This document shows, one piece after another, positions 51,455 to 60,587 of a stretch of DNA of 64,000 nt (its first letter is position 1; each line of letters opens with the position of its first letter). A program made the translations under genes and the position numbers. Source of the stretch: Dokdonella_A sp036518555. GTDB lineage: Bacteria; Pseudomonadota; Gammaproteobacteria; Xanthomonadales; Rhodanobacteraceae. The notes below the pieces were generated by a model, which saw only the letters and a program-made list of their open reading frames with translations, was not told the origin of the DNA and did not search any database. The DNA is taken from positions 1-64,000 of the forward strand of contig NZ_DATDMY010000003.1 in the NCBI RefSeq assembly GCF_036518555.1. The letters run 5' to 3'.

Positions 51455-52600
51455 ATGACCAACCCCAGGACGAACGCGAGGATCACCGTGGTCGGCGCCG
51501 GCTTCGCCGGCCTCACCGCGCTGCGCACCGTGCGGGCGTCGGCGCCCGAGGCCGAGCTCACGCTGGTCGCGCCCGCGGCGGAGCTGCATTACCTGCCCGG
51601 GACGATCTGGCTCCCGTCGGGCAAGCGCACGCGCGAACAACTCGTCGTCCCGCTCGGCAATTTCCTGCGGCGCCAGCGCGTGCGATTCCACGGCGCGCGG
51701 GCGATCGGCCTTTCGCCGGACGCACGCACGCTGCACACGAGTGCGGGCGACGTCGCGAACGACGGCCTCGTCATCGCGACCGGTGCGCGTTTCGGCCGCG
51801 GCGTAGCCGGTCTCGAGCATGTGATCGTACCGTGCGAGGGGATCGCGGCCGCCGAGGCGATCCGTGAGCGGCTCGCGGCGATCGCGCAGGGAACGATCTG
51901 CTTCGGCTTCGGATCCAATCCCGCCGAACCGGTCGCGATGCGCGGGGGGCCGATCTTCGAGTTCGCGCTCGGCATCGACGCGCTCCTGCGCAGGCAACGC
52001 CGTCGCGATCGCTTCCGCCTCGTGTTCTTCAGCGCGTCGGAGCGGCCGGGGCAGCGCCTCGGGCAACATGCCGTGGACCGTCTCTTGCGCGAGATGCGCG
52101 CGCGCGGCATCGAGGCCATCCTCGGCGAGAAGCCGTTGCGCTTCGAGGCGGACGCGGTGCAGCTCGAACGCACGCGCATCGCCAGCGACATGACCCTCTT
52201 CATGCCGGGCCTGACCGGGGCGGCGTGGCTCGACGGGGCGTCGCTGCCGCGCTCCCCCGGCGGCTTCGTCGAGGGCGACGCCGGCTGCCGCGTCGCTGGC
52301 GTGTCGCGCACCTACGTCGCCGGCGACGGCGGCAGCTATCCGGGACCGGAGTGGTTGCCGAAACAGGCGCACCAGGCCGACCTGCAGGCGACTGTCGCCG
52401 CGCGCAACCTCGTGCGCGAGCTCCGCGGCGATGCGCCCGACGAAACGTTCCGCAGCGAACTCGTCTGCATCATCGACGCGCTCGATCGCGGACTGCTCGT
52501 CACGCGCGGCGAGCGCGGCGGATTCTCGCTGCCGCCGCTGCGTGCGATGCACTGGGCCAAGGCCGCGTTCGAGCGCGCCTACCTGCGGCGGTACCGCTGA
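51455..52600 (+). CDS. second SQR/FCSD-like FAD-dependent oxidoreductase
   Basis: 381 residues: ARITVVGAGFAGLTALRTV (FAD site), LHYLPGTIWLPSGKRTREQL, GTICFGFGSNP, and the end GDGGSYPGPEWLPKQAHQADLQATVAARNL, which is the pattern of sulfide:quinone and related oxidoreductases. Cys residues lie in VPCEG, TICFG and DAGCRV. It follows the RND pump by 26 bases with GAGGAG before the ATG and closes the operon. It differs strongly from the first SQR-like protein and may act on another sulfur species. Confidence 0.85.
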   Translation: MTNPRTNARITVVGAGFAGLTALRTVRASAPEAELTLVAPAAELHYLPGTIWLPSGKRTREQLVVPLGNFLRRQRVRFHGARAIGLSPDARTLHTSAGDVANDGLVIATGARFGRGVAGLEHVIVPCEGIAAAEAIRERLAAIAQGTICFGFGSNPAEPVAMRGGPIFEFALGIDALLRRQRRRDRFRLVFFSASERPGQRLGQHAVDRLLREMRARGIEAILGEKPLRFEADAVQLERTRIASDMTLFMPGLTGAAWLDGASLPRSPGGFVEGDAGCRVAGVSRTYVAGDGGSYPGPEWLPKQAHQADLQATVAARNLVRELRGDAPDETFRSELVCIIDALDRGLLVTRGERGGFSLPPLRAMHWAKAAFERAYLRRYR

Positions 52601-52621
52601 TCGCGACGCTTCGTCGGCCCG

Positions 52622-53089
52622 CTAGGCGAGGACCGAGCGCGGTACGCTCGGCTCGAGCAGGTGCACGACGCGTTCGTGGATGCCGGTCGCCGTCAGTGCG
52701 GTGAGGTCGCGATGGATCTCCGCCACGATGCTGTCGCTCAGCGGCTTGCCGCATTGACCGTGCAGGAGCCCGACGAACCTGGCCGGCGCGCACACGACGA
52801 GCCGTTCGAAACGCTGCTGGGTGCGGCCGTGCTCGAGCGCGGCGGCCAGCGTCTTCGCGAAGCGCGTGGCCTGCTTGGTCCGTAGCGTCGTGTGCGGCTC
52901 GATCGAATGGCGGGCGAAGCCCATGCTTTCGTTCACGGTCGGCGCATGGTCGGTGGTGAAGGCCTGCCCGCTCTCGCGCGCGTCGGGATTGGCGAAGCTC
53001 TCGATCTGCCGCAACGGCTCGTCGCGGCGAGTGCTCTCGAACACGCGCGCGCGTGCGCTGTCGGCTACGAGGATCCAGGTGACCGCCAT
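52622..53089 (-). CDS. host-attachment-type (PF10116-like) stress protein
   Basis: 155 residues: WILVADSARARVFESTRRDEPLRQIESFANPDARESGQ start, then ARFVGLLHGQCGKPLSDSIVAEIHRDLT. This matches the family annotated as protein required for attachment to host cells, whose fold resembles the eRF1/Pelota central domain; a direct biochemical role is unknown. AGGAG lies before the ATG at 53,089. It is divergent from the BON gene, with FNR-type sites for both directions between them. Confidence 0.88.
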   Translation of the reverse strand: MAVTWILVADSARARVFESTRRDEPLRQIESFANPDARESGQAFTTDHAPTVNESMGFARHSIEPHTTLRTKQATRFAKTLAAALEHGRTQQRFERLVVCAPARFVGLLHGQCGKPLSDSIVAEIHRDLTALTATGIHERVVHLLEPSVPRSVLA

Positions 53090-53146
53090 GGCATGCTCCT
53101 TCGGGGATCGGTGAAGCCATGGTCCCGCGCGCCCCGGGCGGCGGCA

Positions 53147-53160
53147 TTGACGTGGATCAA
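53147..53160 (-). promoter_or_regulatory. FNR/ANR-type site before the attachment-type gene
   Basis: TTGACGTGGATCAA, 58 bases upstream of the ATG at 53,089. The candidate -10 GACCAT (53,119-53,124) is weak. Confidence 0.65.
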
Positions 53161-53183
53161 ATGCGTTGGGGGCGAACGGAGCA

Positions 53184-53197
53184 TTGACCTGCATCAA
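53184..53197 (+). promoter_or_regulatory. FNR/ANR-type site before the BON gene
   Basis: TTGACCTGCATCAA, with -10 TATGTT (53,220-53,225) centred 32 bases away; the ATG is at 53,255. Confidence 0.75.
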
Positions 53198-53254
53198 CTC
53201 GCCGGCCCGCGTGCGCGCCTATGTTCGCCTTGCGTGACCAACCCGGAGGCAAGC

Positions 53255-53908
53255 ATGAAAACCGATCGGCAATTGCAGCAGGACGTGATCGAGGAATTGC
53301 GCTGGGACGCGTCGATACAGTCGGCGCACATCGGCGTCGAGGTTCGCGACGGCGTAGTCACGCTGTCCGGCCAGGTCGACAGCTACGCGGAGAAGTTCGC
53401 CGCGGCCGACGCGGCGAAGCGGGTCGCCGGCGTCAAGGGCGTCGCGATGGACCTCGAAGTAAGGCTGCCGGGCAGCAGCAAGCGCACGGACTCGGACATC
53501 GCGAAAGCCGCCGTCACCGCGCTCGAGTGGAACGTGTCGGTACCGATGGGCGCGGTGCAAGTGAAGGTGGACGACGGCTTCGTGACGTTGACCGGCGAAG
53601 TCGACTGGGAATACCAGCGCGATGCAGCGGCGTCGTCGGTGCGCCCGCTGCTCGGCGTCAAGGGCGTGAACAACGCGTTGACATTGCGTCCGCACGCCGC
53701 GGTCAAGGACGTCAAGGGCAAGATCGAGGCGGCGCTGCAGCGACTCGCGCACGAGGACACGAAGGACGTGACGGTCGCCGTCAAGGACGGCACCGTCACG
53801 CTGAGCGGAACGGCCCATTCCTACCTCGAACGCGACACGATCGAGGCGGCGGCATGGAACGCGCCGGGCGTGCACCAAGTGGTCGACCGCATCATCGTCG
53901 CGCCGTGA
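53255..53908 (+). CDS. three-BON-domain protein
   Basis: 217 residues made of three BON domains of about 70 residues each, with the repeated core VRDGVVTLSGQVDSYAEK, VDDGFVTLTGEVDWEYQR and VKDGTVTLSGTAHSYLER. There is no signal peptide, so unlike OsmY it appears cytoplasmic, as in several stress islands. BON domains are thought to bind phospholipid or scaffold proteins. CGGAGG precedes the ATG. Confidence 0.94.
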   Translation: MKTDRQLQQDVIEELRWDASIQSAHIGVEVRDGVVTLSGQVDSYAEKFAAADAAKRVAGVKGVAMDLEVRLPGSSKRTDSDIAKAAVTALEWNVSVPMGAVQVKVDDGFVTLTGEVDWEYQRDAAASSVRPLLGVKGVNNALTLRPHAAVKDVKGKIEAALQRLAHEDTKDVTVAVKDGTVTLSGTAHSYLERDTIEAAAWNAPGVHQVVDRIIVAP

Positions 53909-53939
53909 GGAACGCGCCGCCGCGCGTGCGCAGGAGCGA

Positions 53940-53962
53940 GCCCGCCGGCACGCCCGGCGGGC
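53940..53962 (+). terminator. hairpin after the BON gene
   Basis: GCCCGCCGG-CACGC-CCGGCGGGC is a perfect 9-bp stem 31 bases after the BON stop and just before the transpeptidase start. There is no T-run; it may be an attenuator. Confidence 0.4.
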
Positions 53963-53972
53963 CCGGGAACGC

Positions 53973-54941
53973 GTGATGGCCGGCAGCTGGGCTGCGGCCG
54001 CGTTCGCCGCCGTTGTCGCCGTGCGGGTCGCGACGGGCGTCGACGACGCGACGTCGCACCCGAATGCCTCGTGGCACCCGCAGGCGGCGCCGGACGGCCC
54101 GGTCGTGATCGTCGTGAGCCTCGTCGAACAACGCGCCTACGTCTACCGCAACGGCATCGCGATCGGCACCAGCGCGATCAGCTCGGGCAAGCGCGGGCAT
54201 TCGACGCCGGCCGGCGTGTTCACGATCCTGCAGAAGGAGCGCGAACACCGTTCCAATCTCTACGACGACGCGCCGATGCCGTTCATGGAACGGCTGACGT
54301 GGGACGGGATCGCGATCCACGCGGGTTCCCTGCCGGGATATCCCGCGTCGCACGGATGCATCCGTCTGCCGCATGCGTTCGCCGAGCGCCTGTTCGAGGT
54401 GACGCATGGCGGCGACACCGTCGTCGTGTCCGACCAGGATGCGGTCGATCCGCGGATCGTCCATCCGTCCGTGCTCGCACCCGTGACACCGGGCGGGGTC
54501 GCGAGCGGGACGACGACGCTCGAAGGCGCCTCGTCGTCCTGGTGGGACGACGAAGCTACCGCGGACGGACCCGTGAGCATCCTCGTGAGCCTCGCCGATC
54601 GCCGCGCCTACGTGATGCGCAATGGAGTGCGCATCGGTGCAGGCGCGATCGACGTCGCCGAAGGGTTCGATGGTCGCGGTGCCGTCGTCTACGTCGCGCA
54701 GGAGGAGGAAGGGAGGGGCGCCGGTCGCCCGCGACGATGGCTCGCTTATCCGCTCGGCGGCGAGCTCGGACGCCTGTCGATGGATGAACTCGCGCGCAAC
54801 CTGCACGTGTCCGACGACTTCGCGGCCCGCGTGCGCGCCGTGGTCGCCGCGGGCACGAGCGTGCTCGTGACCGATCAACCCGCGCAGGGCGGCGAAGCCC
54901 GAGAATCGATCCTGCGCTCGGATCCGGGGCGCGGGCCGTGA
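53973..54941 (+). CDS. L,D-transpeptidase (YkuD domain)
   Basis: 322 residues. A hydrophobic N-terminus (WAAAAFAAVVAVRVATG) acts as signal or anchor. The YkuD catalytic motif is complete: IHAGSLPGYPASHGCIRLP with the nucleophilic Cys. A second half (about 190-310) repeats the beginning of the fold (PVSILVSLADRRAYVMRNGVRIG) without a catalytic motif, which suggests an internal duplication. It would cross-link peptidoglycan or attach proteins to it. Start is GTG at 53,973 or the adjacent ATG at 53,976. Confidence 0.9.
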   Translation: MMAGSWAAAAFAAVVAVRVATGVDDATSHPNASWHPQAAPDGPVVIVVSLVEQRAYVYRNGIAIGTSAISSGKRGHSTPAGVFTILQKEREHRSNLYDDAPMPFMERLTWDGIAIHAGSLPGYPASHGCIRLPHAFAERLFEVTHGGDTVVVSDQDAVDPRIVHPSVLAPVTPGGVASGTTTLEGASSSWWDDEATADGPVSILVSLADRRAYVMRNGVRIGAGAIDVAEGFDGRGAVVYVAQEEEGRGAGRPRRWLAYPLGGELGRLSMDELARNLHVSDDFAARVRAVVAAGTSVLVTDQPAQGGEARESILRSDPGRGP

Positions 54942-54993
54942 ACCCGGATCGCCGCGTGCAGGGCGCGGTGCGCTGCGGACGGCGGCGGCGCGC

Positions 54994-55818
54994 ATGAAGT
55001 TGGCCCGCCTGCACGTGAGTGGACGCGTCGTCGCGATGTTGTACCTGTGCGTCGCCGTGATCGCGCCGTCGCTGGTCGGCGTCGCCGTCATGCGCGATGC
55101 AGCGGTGCGCGACGAGGCGGAAGGCGATACCTCGCGCATGCTCTTCGCGCAGGCGGTCGCGAGCGGCATGGCCCGCTCGGCCGCCTCGACCGAGGCCGTT
55201 CTCGCGATGCTCGCGGTGGACGACGCGACGATCGAAGCGCTCGGCGGCGGCGACTACGCCGGCCTGCACGCGCGCTTCGAGGGCGCAATGGAGGCGGCCG
55301 GCATCCAGCGGCTCGCGTTGCACGACGTCGCGGGCCACGAGGTCCTCGGCATCGCGAAGGACGGCGCGGCGTCGAAGCCGGGCGGCGGGGCGACCGTGCG
55401 CTTCCACCGCGCCGTGATGCGCGGAGGCGTCGCGATCGGCGAGCTCGAGGCGTCGATGCCGATCTCCGCGCTCGCCGACGCGACGTCCTACCCGGGAGCG
55501 GGACGCGTGGTGCTGAGCTCGCTCTCGGGCCGTCTGCTCGCCGACGCGGAAGCGGGCGAGGGCGGCGAGATCGTCGACGTTCCGCAAGGCGTGGCGGGCG
55601 CCGCGCGTGTCCCCGTCGAGGCTGGCGTGAGCGGGTCGAACGCGGGCCACCCGATCGCGTTCGCAGTGCCCGCCGGCCTGCCGATCATCGTCACGGTGAC
55701 CGCGTACGAGGCGGCGGCCACGGCCTGGCCTTGGTGGGACCTCGTCGTGCTCGACGTACTCCTGCTCGCAGTCGGTTGGCTCGTGGTCGCGCATGCGGCG
55801 CGCGACGACGTCCGCTGA
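54994..55818 (+). CDS. membrane-anchored periplasmic sensor-like protein without output domain
   Basis: 274 residues: one transmembrane helix at about 10-32 (VVAMLYLCVAVIAPSLVGVAVM), a periplasmic domain of about 210 residues (GMARSAASTEAVLAMLAVDD, LHDVAGHEVLGIAKDG), and a second helix (WWDLVVLDVLLLAVGWLVVAHA) directly followed by the stop. The layout is that of a Cache/CHASE-type receptor cut after its second helix, with no HAMP, kinase or GGDEF. I saw no sign of a broken output domain downstream. Function unknown. Confidence 0.6.
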   Translation: MKLARLHVSGRVVAMLYLCVAVIAPSLVGVAVMRDAAVRDEAEGDTSRMLFAQAVASGMARSAASTEAVLAMLAVDDATIEALGGGDYAGLHARFEGAMEAAGIQRLALHDVAGHEVLGIAKDGAASKPGGGATVRFHRAVMRGGVAIGELEASMPISALADATSYPGAGRVVLSSLSGRLLADAEAGEGGEIVDVPQGVAGAARVPVEAGVSGSNAGHPIAFAVPAGLPIIVTVTAYEAAATAWPWWDLVVLDVLLLAVGWLVVAHAARDDVR

Positions 55819-55827
55819 CGAGCCGGA

Positions 55828-56652
55828 TCAGTGCCGCAGGAACACCGGGATGCGCGCTTCGGCGAGCACGTGCCGCGTCGCGCCACCGAAGATCCACTCG
55901 CTGAAGCGCGTGCGGCCGTACGCACCCATCACGAGCAGGTCGGCGCGACACTCCGCGGCGGCTTCGAGCAGCGAGGCGCCGGCCTGTTCGTCGCTCGCGT
56001 CGAGTTCGCGATCCTCGACGGTGAGCCCGTGCCCGCGCAGGTAGGTGCCGAGATCGAACTCGGGCTTCCAGCCGGTCGTGAGGGGTTGCTCGCGACGCTT
56101 GCCCGAGAGGACGACGATGCGTCCGGCCGCGGCGAGGATCGGAAGCGCCGCATGGACCGCACGGATCGCCTCCGGCGAATGGTTCCAGCCGATCGCCACG
56201 CACTGCGCGCGTGCGGTCGAGCATGCAGGCGGAGTCACGATGCAGGGCAGGTGGCTGCGCAGCACGAGGCCGCCCAGCGCTTGCGGTGCGCCCCAGTTGC
56301 TCCGGGCGTCGCGACCGAGCACGACGACGTCGTGCCAGTTGCCCATCTGCGCGAGCACCTCGGGGACTTCGCCTTCGGCGACCTGCCAAAGCGCGGAATG
56401 CGTGCCGAGTTCGCGCGCGCGCGTCTCGAACGCGCTGCGCCGGGCGCAGGCTTCATCCTTGATCTGGCGCAGGTCTTCGACGATCCGCGACAGCAGCAGC
56501 GGCGCATCGTAGGGCGACACCATCATGTACGGCGAGGCGACCACGTGCACGCCCGTGAGGTGTCCGGAGAAAGCGGCCGCCATGCTCGCGGCGTACTCCA
56601 TGCTCGGGGTCCAGGACGAGTAGTTGTCGGCGTAGGCCAGGATGTCTTTCAC
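55828..56652 (-). CDS. tandem universal stress protein
   Basis: 274 residues from a GTG start with GGAG nine bases upstream; two Usp domains. The first (MKDILAYADNYSS ... VVVLGRD) has lost the nucleotide motif; the second ends MGAYGRTRFSEWIFGGATRHVLAEARIPVFL, with the G-x2-x-x9-G pattern modified. Tandem Usp proteins of this kind are ANR-dependent in Pseudomonas. An FNR-type site lies 56 bases upstream with a good -10. Confidence 0.92.
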   Translation of the reverse strand: MKDILAYADNYSSWTPSMEYAASMAAAFSGHLTGVHVVASPYMMVSPYDAPLLLSRIVEDLRQIKDEACARRSAFETRARELGTHSALWQVAEGEVPEVLAQMGNWHDVVVLGRDARSNWGAPQALGGLVLRSHLPCIVTPPACSTARAQCVAIGWNHSPEAIRAVHAALPILAAAGRIVVLSGKRREQPLTTGWKPEFDLGTYLRGHGLTVEDRELDASDEQAGASLLEAAAECRADLLVMGAYGRTRFSEWIFGGATRHVLAEARIPVFLRH

Positions 56653-56707
56653 GACGATGCTCCGCGGATGTCGGGGTGCACACTACCGCCGGGAATGCTT
56701 GCGGGTG

Positions 56708-56721
56708 CTGATCTGGATCAA
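56708..56721 (-). promoter_or_regulatory. FNR/ANR-type site before the tandem Usp gene
   Basis: CTGATCTGGATCAA has one mismatch to TTGAT-N4-ATCAA. The minus-strand -10 TAGTGT (56,680-56,685) is centred 32 bases away. Confidence 0.7.
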
Positions 56722-56738
56722 GCGCGAGCCGGCGCCGG

Positions 56739-57749
56739 TCATCCGGGCACGATCACCGCTGCTCCGTGCAATCCGCCGTCCCTGAGTGCCTGCAGTGCGC
56801 GGTTGGCGTCCTGCAGCGCGAACGTTCGCACGCACGTCTCGATGCGATCGCCGCCGGCGTCGAAGTACGTGCGCGCATCCTCGCGCGTGAGGTTCGCGAC
56901 CGACACGACGTCGCGTTCGCCCCAAAGCCGCTCGTAGGCGAACGACGGGATGTCGCTCATGTGGATGCCCGCGCAGACGACGCGACCGCCCTTGCGTACG
57001 CGACCGAGCGCGACGGGTACGAGAGCACCGTCGGGTGCGAACAGGATCGCCGCGTCGAGCGGGCGCGGCGGCGCCTGGTCGGATCCGCCGGCCCAGCACG
57101 CGCCGAGCGAGCGCGCGAACGCCTGCGTGGGCACGTCGTTCGGGCGCGTGAACGCATGCACCGCCACGCCGCGTGCCACTGCCATCGGGCAAAGGATGTG
57201 CGCTGCGGCACCGAAGCCGTACAGGCCGAGCTGCCGGCATGGTCCTGCCGCGCGCAACGCGCGCCAGCCAATGAGCCCGGCGCACAGCAACGGCGCCAGC
57301 GACGCGGGCTCGGCGCGCAAGCCTTCCAGCCGGATGCACCAGGCGGCATGCGCGAGCATGTGGGTCGCGAATCCGCCGTCCATCGTGCAGCCCACGAACT
57401 CCGGCGCATCGCAGAGATTCTCCCGTCCGGCGCGGCAGAAATCGCAGTGGCCGCACGATCGACCGAGCCACGGAACGCCGACGCGTTCGCCGACGGCCGG
57501 CGCCTGCACGTTCGCGCCGAGCGCGTCGACGACGCCGACCACTTCGTGCCCGGGGACGATCGGGTAGTGCGCCTGCGGCAGGTCGCCGTCGGCGACGTGG
57601 AGGTCGGTGCGACAGACGCCGCACGCCTCGACGCGGACGCGCACCTGGCCCTCGGCGGGGCACGGCAGCGGCCGCAGCGCCGCCACCAGTGGCGTACGCG
57701 GCGCGGCGAACTGCATCACGCGGCACGCGTCGTCCATCGCCGCGCCCAT
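56739..57749 (-). CDS. zinc-dependent alcohol dehydrogenase
   Basis: 336 residues. Catalytic zinc: CGVCRTDLHVADGD and PGHEVVG. Structural zinc: CGHCDFCRAGRENLC. A Rossmann segment (LGLYGFGAAAHILCPMA) follows. It fits the AdhA/adh_fam_2 group of medium-chain dehydrogenases; ANR-dependent members make ethanol in Pseudomonas. It begins three bases after the esterase-like remnant, so it has probably lost its own promoter with the deletion upstream of that gene. Confidence 0.92.
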   Translation of the reverse strand: MGAAMDDACRVMQFAAPRTPLVAALRPLPCPAEGQVRVRVEACGVCRTDLHVADGDLPQAHYPIVPGHEVVGVVDALGANVQAPAVGERVGVPWLGRSCGHCDFCRAGRENLCDAPEFVGCTMDGGFATHMLAHAAWCIRLEGLRAEPASLAPLLCAGLIGWRALRAAGPCRQLGLYGFGAAAHILCPMAVARGVAVHAFTRPNDVPTQAFARSLGACWAGGSDQAPPRPLDAAILFAPDGALVPVALGRVRKGGRVVCAGIHMSDIPSFAYERLWGERDVVSVANLTREDARTYFDAGGDRIETCVRTFALQDANRALQALRDGGLHGAAVIVPG

Positions 57750-57752
57750 CGT

Positions 57753-58986
57753 TCAGACGCCGAACGGATACGTGTCCGGCGGTTCGTGGCGCACCCAGTG
57801 CTCGCCGACGTCGATCGGTTCGACCGCGCTGGTTTCCTCGAGATGGAACACCGCATCGAACTGCGCGCCGAGCAGCGCGGAGAAATAGTGGCTCTCGAGT
57901 TCGGTTTCCGGCCGGTAGACCACGCCGATCGCGCGCTCGAGCGCGGGGCTGTCGATCGTGGCGACGACGTCGTCGCGCAAGGGCAGGAAGAAGCGATCGA
58001 GGTTCGTCGCGTAGAACGCATGCTCGTAGCTGTCGCGGCGAGCCGGACGCACCCAGCGCCGTTCGGCGGGCTGGTCCCAGTCGCGCGCGGCGGTGACATG
58101 GCCGGTGTAGGTCGTGAAGCCGACGAGCAGCGCGTTCTCGCGACCGACCTCCTCGCGCACGAGCTGGCCGACGTTCCACTCGCCGCGCTTGCTCATGGCC
58201 GTCGCGCGCGCGTCGCCCATATGGGAGTTGTGCGCCCACACGACGATGCGCCCATTGCGTCCGTTGTCGCGCACGTGGCGGCGCAGTGCGAGCAGGGTGT
58301 TCACCATGTGGGCGTCGCGCAGGTTCCAGGTGTTGGCCCGGCCGGCGAACATCGCGCGGTAGTAGTGTTCGGCATTCAGCACGACGTATGCGTTGCGTTC
58401 GGCGACGAACTGCTCGTCCGACTTCGCGCGGCCGTCGTCGGCGCGATACTCGGGCGCCTTGCGCACGAGGTCGACGAGGAGCCTCGCCGCGGCATCGCGG
58501 CACGGTGGGCGCAGCCCGGCCGCGGCCGCGTAGCCGTAATCCTGCGGATCGCGCACGTGGTCGAGGCAGGCGTAGAGGCGCTTCGCTGCTTCCACCTGGC
58601 CGGGGTCGACCTGTTCGAGGTAGGCGATCACGGCCTCGGCGGACCGATAGAGGCTGTAGAGGTCGAGTCCATGGATGCCGATCCTCGCGGCCTCCGGCAG
58701 TGCGGCGTTGTGGGCGTGCAGCCATTGCATGAAATCGCGGACGACGCGGTTGCGCCACATCCAGGTCGGGAATCGCCGGAACTCGTCGAATGCCGCATCG
58801 AGCGTCACCGAGCCGCCGTTGCACGCGTAGCGGTTCAGGCGAAGCGTGTCGGGCCAGTCGCCCTCGATCGCGATGGCATCGAAGCCATGCTCCTCGATCA
58901 GGCGTCGCGTGATGCGCGCGCGCATCTCGTAGAACTCGTGGATGCCGTGGCTCGCCTCGCCCAGCAACACGAACGCACGCTCGCCG
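57753..58986 (-). pseudogene. erythromycin-esterase-like protein, 5' end deleted
   Basis: About 411 codons are clear erythromycin-esterase-family sequence: AFVLLGEASHGIHEFYEMRARITRRLIEEHGFDAIAIEGDWPD, then VVWAHNSHMGDARAT and FTTYTGHVTAARDWD, ending VRHEPPDTYPFGV. The conserved His and Glu residues are present. The normal N-terminus (about 30 residues) and start codon are missing: at about 58,988 the sequence turns into a facing glgA fragment. A TTG at the joint could in principle start translation, but no promoter or ribosome-binding site remains. Confidence 0.8.
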
Positions 58987-58989
58987 ACC

Positions 58990-60587
58990 AAGACCGGTGG
59001 GCTCGCCGACGTCTGCGGCGCGCTGCCGAAGGCGCTCGTCGCGGCCGGTGCCGACGTGCGCGTGATCATGCCCGCATATCCGTCGACGCTCGATGGCGTG
59101 GCCGATCTTCGACTCGAGGTCGAGTTCGGCGAGGTGCTCGGCGCGCATCCGGTGCGCCTCCTGCGCGCGACCCTGCACGGCTCCGGGATCGTGGTCTGGC
59201 TGGTCGACTGCCCGACGCTGTACCAGCGACCCGGCACGCCCTACCTCGATGCGAACGGCGACGAGTGGCCGGACAACGCGATCCGCTACGGCGTGCTCTG
59301 CCACGTCGCGAGCCGCGTCGCGCTCGGCTGCACGGGCAGCGCGTGGACCCCGGACGTCGTGCATTGCCATGACTGGCACACGGGTCTCGTGCCGCTCCTG
59401 CTTCGGCGCGCGCACGCGCGTCCGCGCAGCGTGTTCACGGTGCACAATGCGGCATTCCAGGGCAATTTCCCGTTGGCGACGGCCGCGCTGCTCGAGTTGC
59501 CGCGCGACGGCGCCGCGTTCGAGGGTTTCGAGTTCTACGGCCAGCTCTCGTTCCTCAAGTGCGGCCTCGCCTTCGCCGACAAGGTGACCACGGTCAGCCC
59601 CACCTATGCCCGCGAGCTCGCCACGGCGGAATTCGGCTGCGGACTCGAAGGCCTGTTCGCGAGTCGTGGCGCCGATTTCGTCGGCATCATGAACGGCATC
59701 GACACCGAGGTCTGGAATCCGGCCACCGATCCGTTCCTCGTCGACCGCTACTCCGCCGGCGACCCTTCCGGCAAGTTCGCGTGCAAGGCCGCGCTGCAGG
59801 ACGAACTCGGCTTGCGCAGGGACGCCGAGGCCCCCGTCGCGATCTTCGCGAGTCGCGTGACGACGCAGAAGATGGCGGACGTGCTGCTCGGCAGGTTGCC
59901 CGTGCTCATGGAGCGCAACCCCCGCTTGCAGTTCGCAATGCTCGGCCACGGCGACCGCTCGCTCGAATCCGCCTATGCGGAGTTCGCGCGCGCGCACGCG
60001 GGGCGCGCCGCGGTGGACATCGGCTACCGGGAATCGAGCGCGCACCGCCTGCATGCGGGGGCCGATTTCCTGCTGCACGGCTCGCGCTTCGAACCGTGCG
60101 GACTCGCCCAGCTCTATGCGATGCGCTACGGCGCGATCCGATCGTGCGTCGCGTCGGCGGGCTTGCCGACAGCGTCGTCGACGCCGGCAGCGGGAGCGGA
60201 GGCCGGGCGACCGGTTTCGTGTTCGAAGCGGCGACCGGCGACGCGCTCGAGGACGCCGTGCAGCGCTGCCTCGATCTGTACGCGACGCGTGGCGAAGCGT
60301 GGCGCGCGATGCGCCTGCGCGCGATGGCTTCGGACTTCGGCTGGACGCGATCCGCGCAAGCGTACCTCGACCTGTACGCGCAGGCGCTGCAGGCCTGCGC
60401 GCCCGTGTCGGACGGCCGCGCGGCGGCGGAGCGGGGCACTCGCGCGCACCTTCGCGACGGCGCCCGGTCGCTCGTCCACGGCCGCAGCGCTTACGAATGG
60501 AGTCGGCGCCTTCCGTCCCCCATCCAACGCGCCAGCGCGCACGCCGGAGGTTCCCATGAAACTCACGCTCAGCGTGATCAAGGCTGA
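58990..60587 (+). pseudogene. glgA: glycogen synthase, 5' truncated and frameshifted
   Basis: GT5 glycogen (starch) synthase: KTGGLADVCGALPKALVAAGADVRV, VVHCHDWHTGLVPLLL, TVHNAAFQG, KVTTVSPTYARELAT and GIMNGIDTEVWNPATDP. The first dozen residues, normally ending with the KTGGLAD ADP-glucose loop, are cut off at the joint with the esterase remnant. At about 60,138 one base is missing (GCGATCCGATC where GCGATCCCGATC would keep frame). The reading then shifts and continues correctly in another frame as PIVRRVGGLADSVVDAGSG. Two independent lesions make it non-functional unless the second is a sequencing error. Confidence 0.88.
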
